A DNA stretch of 60,000 bases, taken from the NCBI RefSeq assembly GCF_963678635.1, contig NC_087070.1, positions 30,917,704 to 30,977,703 of the forward strand, written 5' to 3'. This DNA comes from Symsagittifera roscoffensis. Lineage: Eukaryota; Xenacoelomorpha; Acoela; Convolutidae. The position numbers were made by a program, and so were the translations under genes. Positions 46,600 to 59,070 of the stretch are shown one piece after another (position 1 is the first letter of the stretch; each line of letters opens with the position of its first letter). The notes below the pieces were generated by a model that made no database searches, was not told where the DNA came from, and was given only the letters and a program-made list of their open reading frames with translations.

Positions 46600-47260
46600 T
46601 GCAATTAAGCATAAATTCTAAATTATATGTAGATTTTATCGCCGCTTACGCTTTAACAGCGCGGAACATATCGCGTGTTAGTTGTCCCAAATTGGCCGAG
46701 TAGCTATAATTAAAATCCTATAACTTTACGAAAAGAAAGTCACGGTTAAAATATGATGTTTTTAAAATAGACTTTAAGACAATAATGTCTTTCGAATGAT
46801 ATAAAAAGACCTGTCGTAAAAACTAGTTTGTTAAAAAATTGTCTGAAGAAAAAAAAACCTTCCGGAGCACCAAATACTCAGTCATTTTCATCGAACAACA
46901 AAAAATCAAACCTAATTGCCATTTTTTTTGCAAAACTTCAACTATCAAAAAACAAGAAATTGCTACAAAAAATTGTTGAAAGAGAATTTTTTTTTCTAAA
47001 AATCAGCTTATGCCAAAAATCAAAAAACAAATATATACTTTTTTGTAAGGTTATTAGGCTTAAAGATTGCCAATTTTGCCAATTTGGGACAACAAAAGCG
47101 CGATATATTTCGTGCTATTAAAGCGTAAGCAGAAAACTAACCCGTTTTATAAATCGTTTCAAATTGAACTGAGGCGTGTTTTTAGTGTATTTATTAGCTT
47201 GGTATATGCGATATTTATTACTCTGTTCTTTTCATAGCGTGTGGGAGGAAAATTTATGAA
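46600..47260. repeat. two R1 repeats in inverted orientation
   Basis: 46640-46695 has CGCTTACGCTTTAACAGCGCG…GTTGTCCCAAATTGGCC. 47063-47135 has the reverse complement of the same block. A TTCATAGCGTGTGGGAGG end, matching 19080 and 20360, is at 47235-47252. Between the arms lies a copy of the GACAATAATGTCTTTCGAATG block. R1 may therefore normally have inverted ends. Confidence 0.65.
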
Positions 47261-49728
47261 AAATATATACAATCTTTTGATTTTTTTTAAAAAATGCATC
47301 TTTCTTTTTTAAAATGAACGCTACTCAATGAACGCTACTGAATTAATCCAACTTTAAGAACTGTAAAAAAAAGGAAATTTTGGAGAGTTTATGAGAAAGA
47401 AGAAACAAAGGAACAAAAAATTTGAAGACTGGCGTGCAATCTAGTGCAGTGATATTGTTTTTTGTAAGATTTCGGAAAATGAACTGGCCACCAGCTGAAA
47501 AGTATAGAATAGTACTAAAAGCCAGTGTTATTACGTAAATAGCAGTATAATGAGTAGCAGTATAAAATTAGCAATCGAATGTGTGGTAGTGCTATCAATT
47601 GAAAACAAATACGATTTAGATGTCCAATCTGCTGACGAAATATATATTTTTTTAACTTGTATAACATTGGAATAGCCACTGGTTGCAAAAAACACTGATA
47701 GGCAATTTCCAAAATCTGAGTTAGCAAACGCCTGCTGGCCGGAAATTATTGTATTTCACTCAGTCAGTCAGTCAGTGGTTTTCCATCTTCTTTTGGATTC
47801 GAAGGTGTAAAATTTGCCGTCATAATTTTTTTTTGCCTCTCGTTGTTAAAATAGTCTTTATTTTCAAGAGCCTCTCGTTGCAGCCTGAAGCGGCTTCCAT
47901 ATTGTTCCTTATCATAACTCGCTGCTTCCGTTTTCGTTTCTGTTCTGTTTTTTTTTCAATGCCTAAAACCGACTCCGAAAAGTGTTTCAATTTCTGCATA
48001 GCCAAGAAATCTCAAGCGACCTTCTCTGCTAAAATTCACGTCGGATATGTTCGTTTCACAAATAAAGCCCGAAGCGGCTTCCTATTTTTGATACTAAACA
48101 TCTTCCTGTTAGTTTTTTTTAAATACGTAAAAACGAAAAATTTTCCAAGTCTACAGTTTTCTGAATGCTATCGGAAACCTTGAACAAGGTGCCGTATGCT
48201 CTCTGGTTTGCAATGTAGGCCGTCGACTGATATATTATATATCGTCGGAATCTAAGCTTTGTGGCTTACACGAACTGGATTCCGTATGCTTCTGCCAGAA
48301 TCTGTAAACACTTGTTCAGTCGCTTAATGTATCATATCGATTTCTCCGTCGAATCAATCCCATAATTGTCACTTTTATATCACAGGTCATGTACCTACAA
48401 ATTAGGTATTCCATCTCTTCGACAATTTCAAGTTCCGTCCTTAAACGGTTGTTGTTTTTTTTTTTCAAATAAACTATTCGTCCCGCTCATCACCACAAGT
48501 TTTTTGACATTAAAGGCTACAGTTTGCTGAACAACTTTTTCACGGCACATTAGGTAAGAAAATACCAGTCACTAACGACGAGCCCAAAACAGATTGACTT
48601 TTTTGGACTATGTTCCAGTTGTTGTCATTGACGAAGATTAACCTTATTAGTGGTTAACCAATTCTCAGATAATATATAGTTGGAGTTAATCCTGCTTTTT
48701 GGTCTTTGGTCTAGAAAGGGCGCAATGCACAACCATTTTTCTTGCTATTTTTCACGAAACATGCCAGTAAAATTTAAAAACACTTTCACGGGTACTTTTG
48801 ATGTTTATTGGACATACTAACATTTTGATTGCCGGCAAAATTTGCATTAAAGAAAATCAGTCGTTGAATCAAGTTTTTTCTAAGACTAAAATGGCACTTT
48901 TAGGTTGATAACCTAACAAAAAAATGTTTAATTTTTATTTGCAATAAAAGTTTGCGATTAGTTTTTGTGAGTAATGCGTGCAAAACTAAAATTGATTATC
49001 TCTGCTTTTGAGGGGTCACTCGACAGGCTAAATTACTTTGACGTTTTTGCTAGAGTTTTTTATTTGCAACTGTAAAACAATTAGTAACTTATTACACGTT
49101 TTGGCTGCAGTGTCAGATGAAGGAGCCAAAAATGATTTTTATTTTCCGCAATAACTTGCAATAGTCAATAGTTTATTTATCTCTCGACGAAGTGTTCAGC
49201 ACATTTTAGTTCTTTTCTTGTTTGTTTCATTCATAATGCTACAATGTAGTTTTCCCTGAACTATCTTGACACTAAAAAGATTAATTCAAACCCCATTACA
49301 GGCTTGAAGTACAACCGTTTACTGAAAAGTAATTATTTTGGCTTCATTATAAACATGTCAATTAGTGATAATGATATCTTGAACCTTTCTGATGGGATGC
49401 GTCAATTAACCTAGAGTGATTGCAACACCAACAGCCTAACAATTAACTGGGCAGCATTTTTTGCAGCAAAAATCCTTTGCGACCAAAGCTTATTCAAATT
49501 TAAAGCAAGATATAATTAGAAATAATAAGTCATCATCAGTTGAAATCTTAATGAGATGAAAAAGTTCACTTTTGAAATTTAAAAATCAGAAACGAACGAC
49601 ATTTTAAATTATCAACCCAGAAAAAAGCAACTTCTCTGCCAGCTACGCTTTTAGTCTGCCTTAAAATCATTAATCCATAAAAAAAAAACTAGCAAAAAAG
49701 GTGGGAACATTTTTTTGAACCGCTGAAA
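47261..49728. other. non-coding stretch upstream of the receptor gene
   Basis: No exon is recognised. 47740-48480 is less AT-rich: it has a short CAGT tandem (47760-47776), the palindrome-containing motif GAAGCGGCTTCC twice (47888 and 48069), and a 144-residue open frame (47749-48183) without known domains. A 14-bp tandem duplication is at 47318-47346. The receptor promoter should lie in the last kilobase, but no TATA-type element stands out. Confidence 0.45.
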
Positions 49729-49856
49729 ATGAGTTCAACTTGGAATCCGTTCCTCTCTTCAAACGACAGCGACTCAATCTACACCTACGATGAGTCATCC
49801 TCTTACGACACTACTCCTCTGGTGATGGTAGCGGGACTGAATGTAGTCGCATGTGG
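49729..49856 (+). CDS. rhodopsin-like 7TM receptor, exon 1: N-terminus and first half of TM1
   Basis: The ATG at 49729 is the first after an in-frame TAG (49690-49692). The exon encodes a short extracellular N-terminus (MSSTWNPFLSSNDSDS…) with an N-glycosylation site at Asn12 (NDS), Ser/Tyr/Asp-rich and without a signal peptide. It then enters TM1 at Pro30 (LVMVAGLNVVAC). The phase-2 donor (exon end 49856, GTGGTT) is chosen because it joins exon 2 to complete TM1 with no stop. An alternative donor GTGGGT four bases earlier gives the wrong phase. Confidence 0.78.
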
Positions 49857-50133
49857 GTGGTTATATGATACAATGAGCAGCACATGCTTGTAAATAGCTG
49901 CCAGGTTTTTTTGATCAGAAGTTTCTTTTCAAATATATTTTACAAAATAGAGTTAAAATGACAAAAATAATTTACCAGAAAAAATAATAGTTTTTCAGAC
50001 TGATAAACGACTCTAAGATTACTTAATTTTTGCCCTATAATGGAAGCAATTTATTTAATATCGATTCTCAAATATGCAAATATGCCACCCTATGTATCAT
50101 GTAACCACTCCTATCTACATGTGGTGCACTGAG

Positions 50134-50261
50134 TTTGATCATAATAATTGCGAGGGGGCTGCAGGGGGACTTCTCTGCCGCCACTTTCCTGTGGGTTCAG
50201 GCGGTGGGGCAGATACTGCAGCAGTTGGCCATCTTTCAGCTGTGTCTTTGTGCTACTATGG
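50134..50261 (+). CDS. rhodopsin-like 7TM receptor, exon 2: end of TM1, TM2
   Basis: This 128-bp exon follows an acceptor ending GCACTGAG and leaves at donor GTAAGG in phase 1. It reads LIIIIARGLQGDFSAATF, then a hydrophobic TM2 (WVQAVGQILQQLAIFQLCLC). ARGLQGDFS is a short, positively started intracellular loop 1. TM2 lacks the sodium-site Asp typical of rhodopsin-like receptors (LAxAD). The acceptor is the weakest splice site of the gene; the downstream phase with exon 3 is exact. Confidence 0.78.
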
Positions 50262-51456
50262 GTAAGGATTAGATGTTCAAAAAGTACTGTATGATAGTTT
50301 GATGTAGTTTTGTGTTTTAGCTGAGACACATTCAAACTCTCGTTTCCGTTTCCAACCCGTATGAAAATGTTTCTGACTAAAGACTAAAAAATTTAGTGAA
50401 ATTCTTTAAAAAATTAACAATTCTAGCTTCCATCACTTCAAAAATATATATCATAGGAAAACCAACTGTGTCATTTTGAATTCGAACTTAGGACATCAAT
50501 ATTTTCAGTTGACATCAAAAAATATTTCAAAAACTGGAACAAAACAAAAACTAGCTCATATAGCGCACACTTTTTCTTATATGGCTAAGAATACGATAAC
50601 AAACAATGAGTGAGACTGCCCTTATCAGAGCAAAAACATTATTATTCATAATGCTCTTGAATGTAATTGTTGCAAATTCTGGCAGTGTACGAAAATTTTC
50701 AAAAAACAACTTCAGTGCAAAAGTTTGTTCATTTTTTGTTTGTTCATTTTTTGTTCAGTAGCAAAAATGTGGATCAATTATCTTGCCTAAGATTGATTAA
50801 GTTCCGATCCAGAATAGTTTGCCGCTTACACCACACGTACATAAAAAACTGGTGAAAAGCGCGATATAAATATTCCAAGCAACCATAATGATCAGTCCTG
50901 CCTATGGCAATTGATGTCATACAGCATGTGGCTACGTCAACAACAGAAGCCTCGCAAAAAGATTTATCACAAAATCATTTTAAAAAAATGTTTTAAGCTA
51001 TTTGAAACTATGAAATACCTTATTACTGCCCAAAAAAAACTTGAAAAAGCGAACAAGATGAAGAGTTGAATGATCCGACTGCATTCAAAGTCTATGAAGT
51101 AGTTGTGATTTTAAAAAAATAATCTACAAAATCAGAAATAAAAAAATAAAAATTATTGTGTTTTTATTTTTTGACAAGCTATGTAGAGCACCGAGTGATA
51201 TAATTTTGCACCTTTAAGCTAATTCATAAGTCGTATAGATCCTTCGATTCAGTTTAGGTTATTTCTAGAGCTGCAATTGTTTGCCGCTTACGCATTATAG
51301 GAGAACCACACCGATCAAACCACACCAAGAAAAAAAATACTCCATCGTTTTTTAAAAGCCAAAACGGAGCAATTAGAAGATTATAAGAATCATTTTCCAT
51401 CGTCTATTCATTAACAGCTTTCTTCCATTAACTAATTTAGAAACTCTTCGCACTTT
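50262..51456 (+). other. receptor intron 2, left part
   Basis: AT-rich. A 15-bp tandem GTTCATTTTTTGTTT lies at 50725-50755 and an R1-like fragment (CCGCTTACGCATTATA) at 51284. The rest of the intron is TIR element copy C. Confidence 0.55.
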
Positions 51457-52286
51457 CCCGGGTTGACCAAAACTGCTAATCATGATATTTTCCTATATAT
51501 AAAAATGCTAATTATACCCTTTTTATGCATTTTACTGTGCAGAAAATTGCATGAAAGGCCTATGATTAAAGATTTTTTATATATGGAATTTGCTTGACTA
51601 GCATTTTTTCATAAACCAAAGTTTTGTTTTTTCTATTTATTTTCTTGCCAAACTTTTGGGTTGCGTTTGTAAGCGAACATTAATGACTAAGACACTGGAC
51701 TGGATTACTCAAAACTAAAGCCAACAAAATTTTGACCATCTTGCATGAGCAATGCATTGAACGTGACCTGAATATGAATATTCTACAGAAAGTATCAATT
51801 TTGAAGTTTTTATTTAATCAGGCCTTGATCAATGCATACAAAAACTTGCCATACAAATTAAATATAGTTTGAAATGTTTTTGAAAAAATTTTTCCGGAGA
51901 AACTGAAAAAAAAACTTTTGTGTATCCAGGACTACATGCATGCTAAATTTTAGTTTTGCATCATGCTAATTTTCTTGTTTGTACAAAATTCGTTTTGCGG
52001 TTGAAAAAACTCTCGGGTGCAGTTTCGAAATTTTTCAGTAACGTTTTTGTTGGCACCATCAAAAAAACATAAGTCATAAAAATTCCATATATGGAAAATG
52101 TATGATCAGCATTTTTTGCCAAAAAGTTTTTCTTTTTCATTTATGAAGATACAATCACTTTAATACCAAAATAAGAAAAAACTTTATTTGCAAAAATGTA
52201 TCAGAAATGTATAATTCGCATTTTTTCATATACTTAGTTTATGGAAAATATGATTAGCATTTTCAGTCTATGGAGGTCAACCCGGG
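51457..52286. mobile_element. CCCGGGTTGACC-family TIR element, copy C (reversed)
   Basis: It lies within receptor intron 2. Ends are CCCGGGTTGACCAAAACTG and TATGGAGGTCAACCCGGG. It is reversed relative to copies A and B: the central TTGATCAATGCAT and the ATCCAGGACTACATGCATG block are the reverse complements of theirs. TTT and TT flank it. Confidence 0.86.
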
Positions 52287-52613
52287 TTGCTTTCAATTCT
52301 TCGCGCGTCACTTGTATTGTTTCTTTTTAAAATGAACAGTTCTTTGTCGACACTCTTATAAAAAAGCTTTTCAATGTTTTTGCTTTGAAATACGACTAGA
52401 AGAACTTCAATATGATGTTTCTCTCAAATCAAATTATTCACTTAAGGAACTTGAGTTTTTTAAAAAACTATCCGAGTGATCAACTTTAAAAATGGGAAAT
52501 TCTACCAAAACCAAGTTTTCCCAAAACGAAAGGGGCAGATTGTTCATTTAGTCTATTCAGGGGAACGACTGTTCTCATCAGCCAAGAAAACACTTTTTTG
52601 TTATATTATGTAG

Positions 52614-52788
52614 AAGGGCACTGGTGTCTGGGCAGTGTGACTGGAGTGGGGTGTAAAGTGACAGTGTACATCTCTGGCTGTCTCTTCCTGCTGCCAGAGT
52701 GGCTGACTGTGCCCCTGGCAGTGGACAGAATAGTGGCCATAGCATTCACTCGATTCTACCGCAACCTATGTTCACCCCGCACCACTTG
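52614..52788 (+). CDS. rhodopsin-like 7TM receptor, exon 3: TM3 and intracellular loop 2
   Basis: The acceptor is TTATATTATGTAG and the donor GTAGGT. It enters in phase 1 and leaves in phase 2. The exon encodes extracellular loop 1 (GHWCLGSVTGVG), then TM3. The conserved disulfide Cys99 is exactly 25 residues before Arg124 of the DRI motif (LAVDRIVAI), the same spacing as Cys3.25 to Arg3.50 in rhodopsin-like receptors. A basic loop 2 follows (FTRFYRNLCSPRTTW). This is the strongest evidence for the receptor family. DRI replaces the usual DRY. Confidence 0.9.
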
Positions 52789-52810
52789 GTAGGTTAATTA
52801 CAAGCGGTCC

Positions 52811-53021
52811 CCCAGCGGCAGTGGTGTGCGCAGAAAGTTTTCTATGGAGGGGGGAGAGGCGGTTTTCTGAAAAGTTTTGAAAATTATGCCGACCTTTTTT
52901 CTTTTTTTAGTTTGACCAATTTGATTTTCCGAGCTCTCCCAAAGTGTTGCATAAGAACCCTATTTTGTGAAAAATTTTCTGCGCCGCAGGCAATTTTTTC
53001 AAAAAAAAAACAGGCCAAAAA
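52811..53021. mobile_element. hAT-type MITE, 5' fragment
   Basis: Starts CAGCGGCAGTGGTGTGCGCA and contains TTTGACCAATTTGATTTTCC, GAGCTCTCCCAAAG and CTGCGCCGCAGGCAATTTTT, blocks shared with 11947-12591 and 41933-42361. No matching right end is found, so it is truncated near 53021. Confidence 0.6.
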
Positions 53022-53901
53022 AGGCGCTACTGCTCAGTAGATAAGCTGCTTGGAGAAGATGCGCTTCGCACCGATAACTGCCACGTGTTTCATAAACAGC
53101 TCGTGTCTCGTTTGCGGCAAGTGGCAACACGTACCAGTCCGATCACATTCGGTTATAATTTAATAACTTATGTAGCAATCAGTTTAATTTACTTTTTTTA
53201 AATTTTGAATTCGTCTAAAATTAAAGGATATAAATTTTGATTTGCCGCTTGTGATCAGCTAAATTCTGACTGATCATTTAGTAGCTAGCAGTAACACAGA
53301 AGCAGTGACAATAGCTCAGCAGCAGAATATTAAGGAGATTGATTCAAGAGCAGAACGCGTCAAAGAGCAAATCGCTGAAAACCAATTTTAAGGAACGAGA
53401 ATGATAGTAATGAACACTTTCAAATGGCAAGTGCGCAAAACCTTTAATACAGTACCAAGAATTGAAACGAATCATTACAAATTATCACTGATGCGAAACT
53501 GCATTTGTAGCAAAAATGACAAACTAGAGCTTGCAAAATTCAAGAAAAACAAAAACGGGTATGGCAAGAAAAGCTTGCAAAAATAGAAATAGACGTTTTG
53601 ATATATCAATGATATCAAAACCAGAGATATCAAAATTACTTACAAATTTTGCCAAGAATGCCATATTGTTCTTTTTTTTTGCAATATGTCTAACGCAATG
53701 TTTTTTTTGCTCGAAATCTTAAGCATGTTGCTTTCAAAAATTGCTCTATTGACTTTACTGCTGCTCCTATCAGATTGAAGCCCTAAAGGTTTCAATTGCC
53801 CGTTAAAGTTTATGCGACAATTCATTTTATGCGACATATCAAAAAAATTTAAAAACTGATAAAATTCAGAAAGAAAATACAAAAAAAAGATTATTTGTTT
53901 T

Positions 53902-54163
53902 CAGGGGCGGATTTAGGGGGGGGGGGGGGGGCGGATGCCTTTTCTTCAGGAATTTGACTCCCTGCCGACCCAAAGGGTTCCCCCTTTGGTATTTTTTAAG
54001 AAATCCATTTTTGGCCGGCCTACCCTAAAATTTTTCCAAAGGCGTCTTCGGCGCCAATATATACAAACTTTGAGGGGGAGCGCGCGCCAAAAAAAACCAG
54101 TTTTTTTGTCAAAATTTTCGAAAACGTTTGAAAATTCACCCCCCTCGAGAAAATCCGCCCCTG
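53902..54163. mobile_element. hAT-type MITE, complete short copy
   Basis: It lies in receptor intron 3. Ends are CAGGGGCGGATTTAG and AAAATCCGCCCCTG, and a perfect 8-bp duplication TTTGTTTT lies at 53894-53901 and 54164-54171. A run of about 15 G follows the left end. It shares GACCCAAAGGGT, TTTAAGAAATCCA and GGCGCCAATATATA with 11947-12591 but lacks that element's central insert. Confidence 0.93.
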
Positions 54164-55357
54164 TTTGTTTTAGTTAAAAATAATCGCCTACGCGCTATTT
54201 AAAACACAAATTGATACCTTTAGCGTCTAGCAACGTCTTAATATTTCTTACTAGCTGGAAAAATGAAATTGGAACAATCAAATTGGCTATGAAACTGGAA
54301 CAATTTCTGAGCCGCTTTCGGGGTTATTAGAACTAGAGATATCGCACGTTAATTGTCCCAAATTAGCAAAAACATCAGTTTTCAATAATATAAAAAACAA
54401 AAATCTTTTCGGGCAGTTTCTTTGTGGGTTGTTAATTAAATAAATCTCCAAACCGCCTCAGTTTTACAAAAAATTTCAAAGGTGAGATAAATTTAGAGCT
54501 CAGAACGTTTATATCTTTTGCATGGTTTACAAAACCTTATTCAAAAAAAGCAAGAGAAAAATCGAAATTTGTCTATTTCGAAAAGGGCTTAAAAAAATCA
54601 CACATTAAAATTCCATCCTTTATTCAAAAATAAGAAAAACAATATTTACGATGTGATTGCTCGTCACATGACTAGTGATCTTAAATATCACCATTGATTA
54701 AAAAAAACTGTTGAAGTGTTAAAATCAAAACTGATTAAAAAATATGTACAATTCCAAAATTCATAGATGATTAGAAGTCAATACGAAGCCTAGGTGTGTA
54801 CTGTTTGCAAAACCCACTTTTATGCTTTTAAGTACGCGAATTCCATCAACATAGCTTAATACATGGATTAGCGGATTTCAGGACTATATACTTGCAATGG
54901 CGGCATTTTCTTTTTTGCTACTTTACACGGAATCCGCAACATGAAATTTTACGCCAATTCCGCGAAATTGGTGAATTCGAACGAAATATGCTAGAAATAT
55001 GAGCAATGAATTCGCACTGTTCAACTCTACATTGATACCATGTAAAAAAAACATGAATCCGCGTTGGCGATGGACGGAACCCGTGGATTTTATCAATAAA
55101 AATGAAGTTGAACCCGCAGTTTAGTGGTGGGTTGTTTTTGATTTTTTAAAACCATAACCGTTTCAAAAATCATGACTGATTCAAATGTATGAAATTTTTC
55201 AAAAATGATAACTGATTCAAACAATCAAGTTGGTTTAAATAATTATAACTGTACCGAAAAATTATAAAATGCTCAAAATTTTATAAGTTGTTTCAGCGGT
55301 TTCCCTCTTGATGCAGCCTGTTTACCTCTACATTATTTTAATTTTGAATCTTTGTAG
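54164..55357 (+). other. receptor intron 3, right part
   Basis: AT-rich. An R1-like fragment (ATCGCACGTTAATTGTCCCA) is at 54338-54357. Nothing else is recognised. Confidence 0.55.
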
Positions 55358-55592
55358 GTTTGTGGTTCTGCCAGCGATACTGCTGGTTATGTTGTTCATG
55401 GTACCCAGGGCACTCACTGTCGACATTGTGGATGGGAAATGTCTGAGCGACAGTCGCCTCTATGACCAGATGCTGTATGCGATGACGTTGCCAGCTCTGC
55501 TGTTTGTAGTGGCCGGTGTGGTTGCGATAGTGGTGTGTTTGGCCAAAAGACACGAAGTGAGAAATACTGCCGAGGCAAAATGCCATTATCAG
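55358..55592 (+). CDS. rhodopsin-like 7TM receptor, exon 4: TM4, loop 2, TM5
   Basis: Acceptor TTGAATCTTTGTAG, donor GTATGA; phase 2 in, phase 0 out. TM4 is FVVLPAILLVMLFMVP (145-160). Extracellular loop 2 contains Cys172 (VDGKCLSDS), the partner expected for the TM3 disulfide. TM5 starts at Tyr179 (LPALLFVVAGVVAIVVCLA). It ends in a basic loop 3 with KRHEVRNTAEAKCHYQ, which is short for a receptor of this class. Confidence 0.9.
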
Positions 55593-56332
55593 GTATGATT
55601 TTCTTTAGTTCATACTTGAATTTTAAATGGATTGGCTAGATTATAGAGTTATGAGGCTAAAGAATGATGCTTACGCACACAGACGAAAAAGAGCTTTGCT
55701 TGAATGGAGAAACAGAAAGATAACTAACTCCCAAATTACTTAAGTATTGCAAAACAGCAAAAATCACTTCGAAGGTTTTTCGAATTACAAAAAAAACTAT
55801 GAAATTTGATTTCCATTACTGTCAATCACGTGCAGGTTTGATACAACCAAAAAATGATCACGAGAACAAATATGATTTGCAAGAACCAGAACTAAAACAC
55901 AAAAAGAATAAGTATTGGATAAAACGACTTTGAAAAATTGTAAATCAGAGTGCCATTCCTTTTCGTATATCTGAGTTTTCTAAATATGCTGCGACACTTC
56001 TGGTTATCTTACCCGGTTTTAATATCGGTACTGCCACTGCAAATTGCCTTGAAAAAAATAAATTGGAACCAGGAGCTTTCGAAGGGGCGAATATCAATTT
56101 TAGAAAAAAAATAGACCAAAAGACTTAAGTCGAAGACGTCTTAAAAATTTTCAAATTTTGACTTATTTTCCATGAAGTCTGGAAATAATTCTGGAATATT
56201 AAGGGCCTGGAAAGAACATACAAATTATCACACAGAAAGTTGCTTTCGCCGGGATCTTGGAGGGAGGAAACTGATTTTACTAGATCCCTCAGAGCCTTAT
56301 AAAAAACGGGCCAGCAATACGGGCGTTGTACT
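55593..56332 (+). other. receptor intron 4, left part
   Basis: Donor GTATGA at 55593, then AT-rich sequence with no recognised feature up to TIR element copy D. Confidence 0.55.
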
Positions 56333-57390
56333 TCGGGTTGACCTCCATATACTCAAAAGGCTTATCATACAGTTCCGTGCATGCAGTTTATGGTACAATG
56401 CCTATAAAGCCATTCCCATTTATAGAACTTCATTGACAAGCAACTTTTTTAAGAATAATTATGTCTCTTTGACATCGTGGAGCGACAATTCGTACCAGGC
56501 GACAATTCGTAACAAGTGAATATTCGTAAGAATAAATTGAGGGGAAAACAATAATTTGTGCCCACTATTCCTCTCGTACCGAATGTAAGCGCAGCGGAGC
56601 CAAAGCCTTGATACGAGTTTTCACTTGTTACGAATTGTCGCCTGCGTCAAATTGGCGCCCTACCCTCTGAAAATTCAAATTATGCAAAAATAAATTATCC
56701 ATGCATAAATTATGCATAAATAAATAAGTTTTCAAGCTTTTCAAGGGAACATGATAGCCATACAAATTCCGCTCATCTAATTTGTATGGCAAGCAATTTC
56801 ATATGGCAACAAAAAATTTCCAGACGAGAGTTATGTATTTTTTTCCCAAAATTTTTTCCAAGCTCCAACAAAAATTTAACGAAAAAAAAATGGCTTGGCT
56901 TGCAAAGTTGTAATTTTTGTCTAAAACGTAGTTCAGACACTCATTTTCAAAAACAGACACAAAAAAAATTAACATGAATGTTTTGCGTGAAGCTAAAACC
57001 ATTTTGTATTTATCATATACCATATCGTAGATAAACCTAAAACTATCACAAAAAAGGCAACGAATTTCTAAAATCAGAAGAATTGTGGCCAAAAACAAAA
57101 GAAAATGTATTCGTTTTGTTATTTTCCTGCGTGAAATTCTCTTCTTTTACTTACATGGCACCACTCTAATGCTTTTTTGCCGTTTAATCTATAATTATGT
57201 TGTTGCGTTACTTATATTACTTATAGGTTTTCTGAGAAATTACGTGTTATTGTCTTAGGAGGAACACAAAATCCTAAGCCTTTTTATAGCATAAAAATTT
57301 CCAATTCAAACAGTTCCATTCATGGAAAAAGAAAAATACTTTTCATACAGTTCTATTTGAGGAAAAAAACTAATCGAACAATTCAATTAA
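56333..57390. mobile_element. CCCGGGTTGACC-family TIR element, copy D, decayed
   Basis: Left end TTCGGGTTGACCTCCATA is clear, followed by the subterminal GCTTATCATACAGTTCC. Inside, TTGTCTAAAACGTAGTTCAGACAC (56917-56940) matches the family's GTGCATAACGTAGTCC block, and near 57340 TTTTCATACAGTTC recalls the right subterminal repeats. No clean right end is found. The 56496-56644 hairpin appears inserted in it. Confidence 0.55.
56496..56644. mobile_element. 149-bp MITE with perfect 25-bp inverted ends
   Basis: 56496-56520 and 56620-56644 are perfect reverse complements, starting CAGGCGACAATTCGTAAC and ending GTTACGAATTGTCGCCTG. Just to the left, GCGACAATTCGTAC (56482-56495) repeats the start of the arm. 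The loop holds AAGCGCAGCGGAGCCAAAGCC. No coding capacity. Confidence 0.88.
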
Positions 57391-59070
57391 TTTAACAAAA
57401 CCACAATTCTTGAGATTTTCATTTGAAAAATTTCTTAGCTAAATTTTTGCAAGCATTTTTTCTAAATCTGAAAATCGTAAGACCAGCTTTTTTTGCCAAA
57501 CCGAAAGACAAAAAAAAGTTTTGCTCACAAATTTTTGAAAAAGTTTTGCTCACAAATTGCATTTTTTGGCGTCCGGTCTTTCTCAATGCTTTGTATAAAT
57601 TGGCGCTTAAGTCGCTCTTGAAACAATTTGAGGATTTTTTTAACCAAAAATGGATATCTTAAATAGATTCAAAGGAAAAACGTTTGGAAAAATTTGACAA
57701 CCAGAATGGTCTGAAGACGAAATAAAAAATCATTAACAGAGCAGTTTTTGGAGTATAAGCCACTTAGTTTTATTACGGTACAAATTTTTTAGAAATTCAA
57801 ATAGACAAAAAAAACAATTTCTTTCAAGCAAAATCATTCAAACAGTAATGAATATTTAAATATCCTATCACTTTTTTCGAGGCCATTTTTCCAGATTTAA
57901 TTTAATCGGTTACAGATTGACCGTGAAAAATTGTATAGCCAGTAAAGCGGAACTGCTTCAAAGAAAAAAAGACTGCATTTGTTTTACTCGAAAACGTGTT
58001 TAGTAGTAAAAGATATAAATACTCCGAAAACGCAAATTGACGTCGTTTTTATGAAAAAAAAGTTTTTATTATTTTAGATATCGTAAAATACCTGAAATTT
58101 CTACAAATAACTCAAACAACAATTTTGAATTAAGAAAAAATGAGAATTTTAAGGGATCAAGGACAAAATTATTGGTTTTTCTGCTTCTGTGTTTTCAGAA
58201 AAAAAAGGTTTCCACTAATTTTTTGTCAAATTCAAGGCTCATAAATCTTCTTCATAAATCTTGTTTTTCGTCTGTTTGAGCCTGTTATTTTAATCAGAAT
58301 CCTCGATTAAAAAAGCGTGCAGATGGGATATCAATCCAATAATCTCATACTTTTTGTTTTTGTTATATGGGCCTACTATTGTAACCTGCCATCAATTAAA
58401 GCCGAAGGGAAAAACACCAAAAATCTAATGAATGAAACAAAAACACTTCAAATTAGTGCCAAAAACAGCTCGCCACAAATGATACACAACTTCAGTTTGC
58501 TACAAAAAGAATACTTTGATTAAGTAACGCACTAATTATGAAAACTATCATAGCACAAGCACGCTTGCATAACTGCGGGTCGTAAGACGTTTGTTTGGAT
58601 GAAAAAAAATGAACATGAGAAGGCCGAAAAAAGGTCAATGAACTACATTTTTGAACATTTTTCAACATACGAATTTGGCGAAAAGAAAGTCAAAAACGTT
58701 ACAGGCTTATGAGTTTGAAAGATTTGTTATGCTCAACATTTTTTCCGACAAACTCACCCAAAAGAGAAAATGGATCGAAAACTTTTCTATTCTGCTGGGT
58801 ATTCTGAAAACTAAAATCCAATTTCAAAACTAAAAGAATTGCTTTCTTCACACCATTTTCACTTCAGTTAGTGCCAAAAACCACATGGTTTCAACGTAAA
58901 AACACTGCAAAAACGGCCTCATTAAGGGTATTCACTACGTTTATTGACACTTTGCTATCAATTTTGAGCTGCTCAAGTCAATTTCAAGACTGTTTCCTAA
59001 CAAAAAACCAAACGAACTAATTGAGTGAAAATTCGACTTGTTCCTAAATAATTAGACAGCCACTTTTCAG
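57391..59070 (+). other. receptor intron 4, right part
   Basis: AT-rich. A tandem duplication containing TTTTGCTCACAAATT lies at 57518-57560. Short open frames (58317-58523, 58651-58833) have no splice signals or domain. Confidence 0.5.

Noticed and set aside
50074-50265. 63-residue plus-strand frame MQICHPMYHV…
   Set aside because: It is a shadow of receptor exon 2; the frame carrying the TM2 helix joins both neighbours in phase.
53022-53165. tRNA-derived SINE (TACTGCTCAGTAGATAAGC)
   Set aside because: It looks like a tRNA D-arm, but no B-box GGTTCRANNCC follows and there is no second copy.
53917-53931. poly-G tract as a functional G-quadruplex
   Set aside because: It is a homopolymer at the start of a MITE; similar runs occur in sister copies, and length may be unreliable in assembly.
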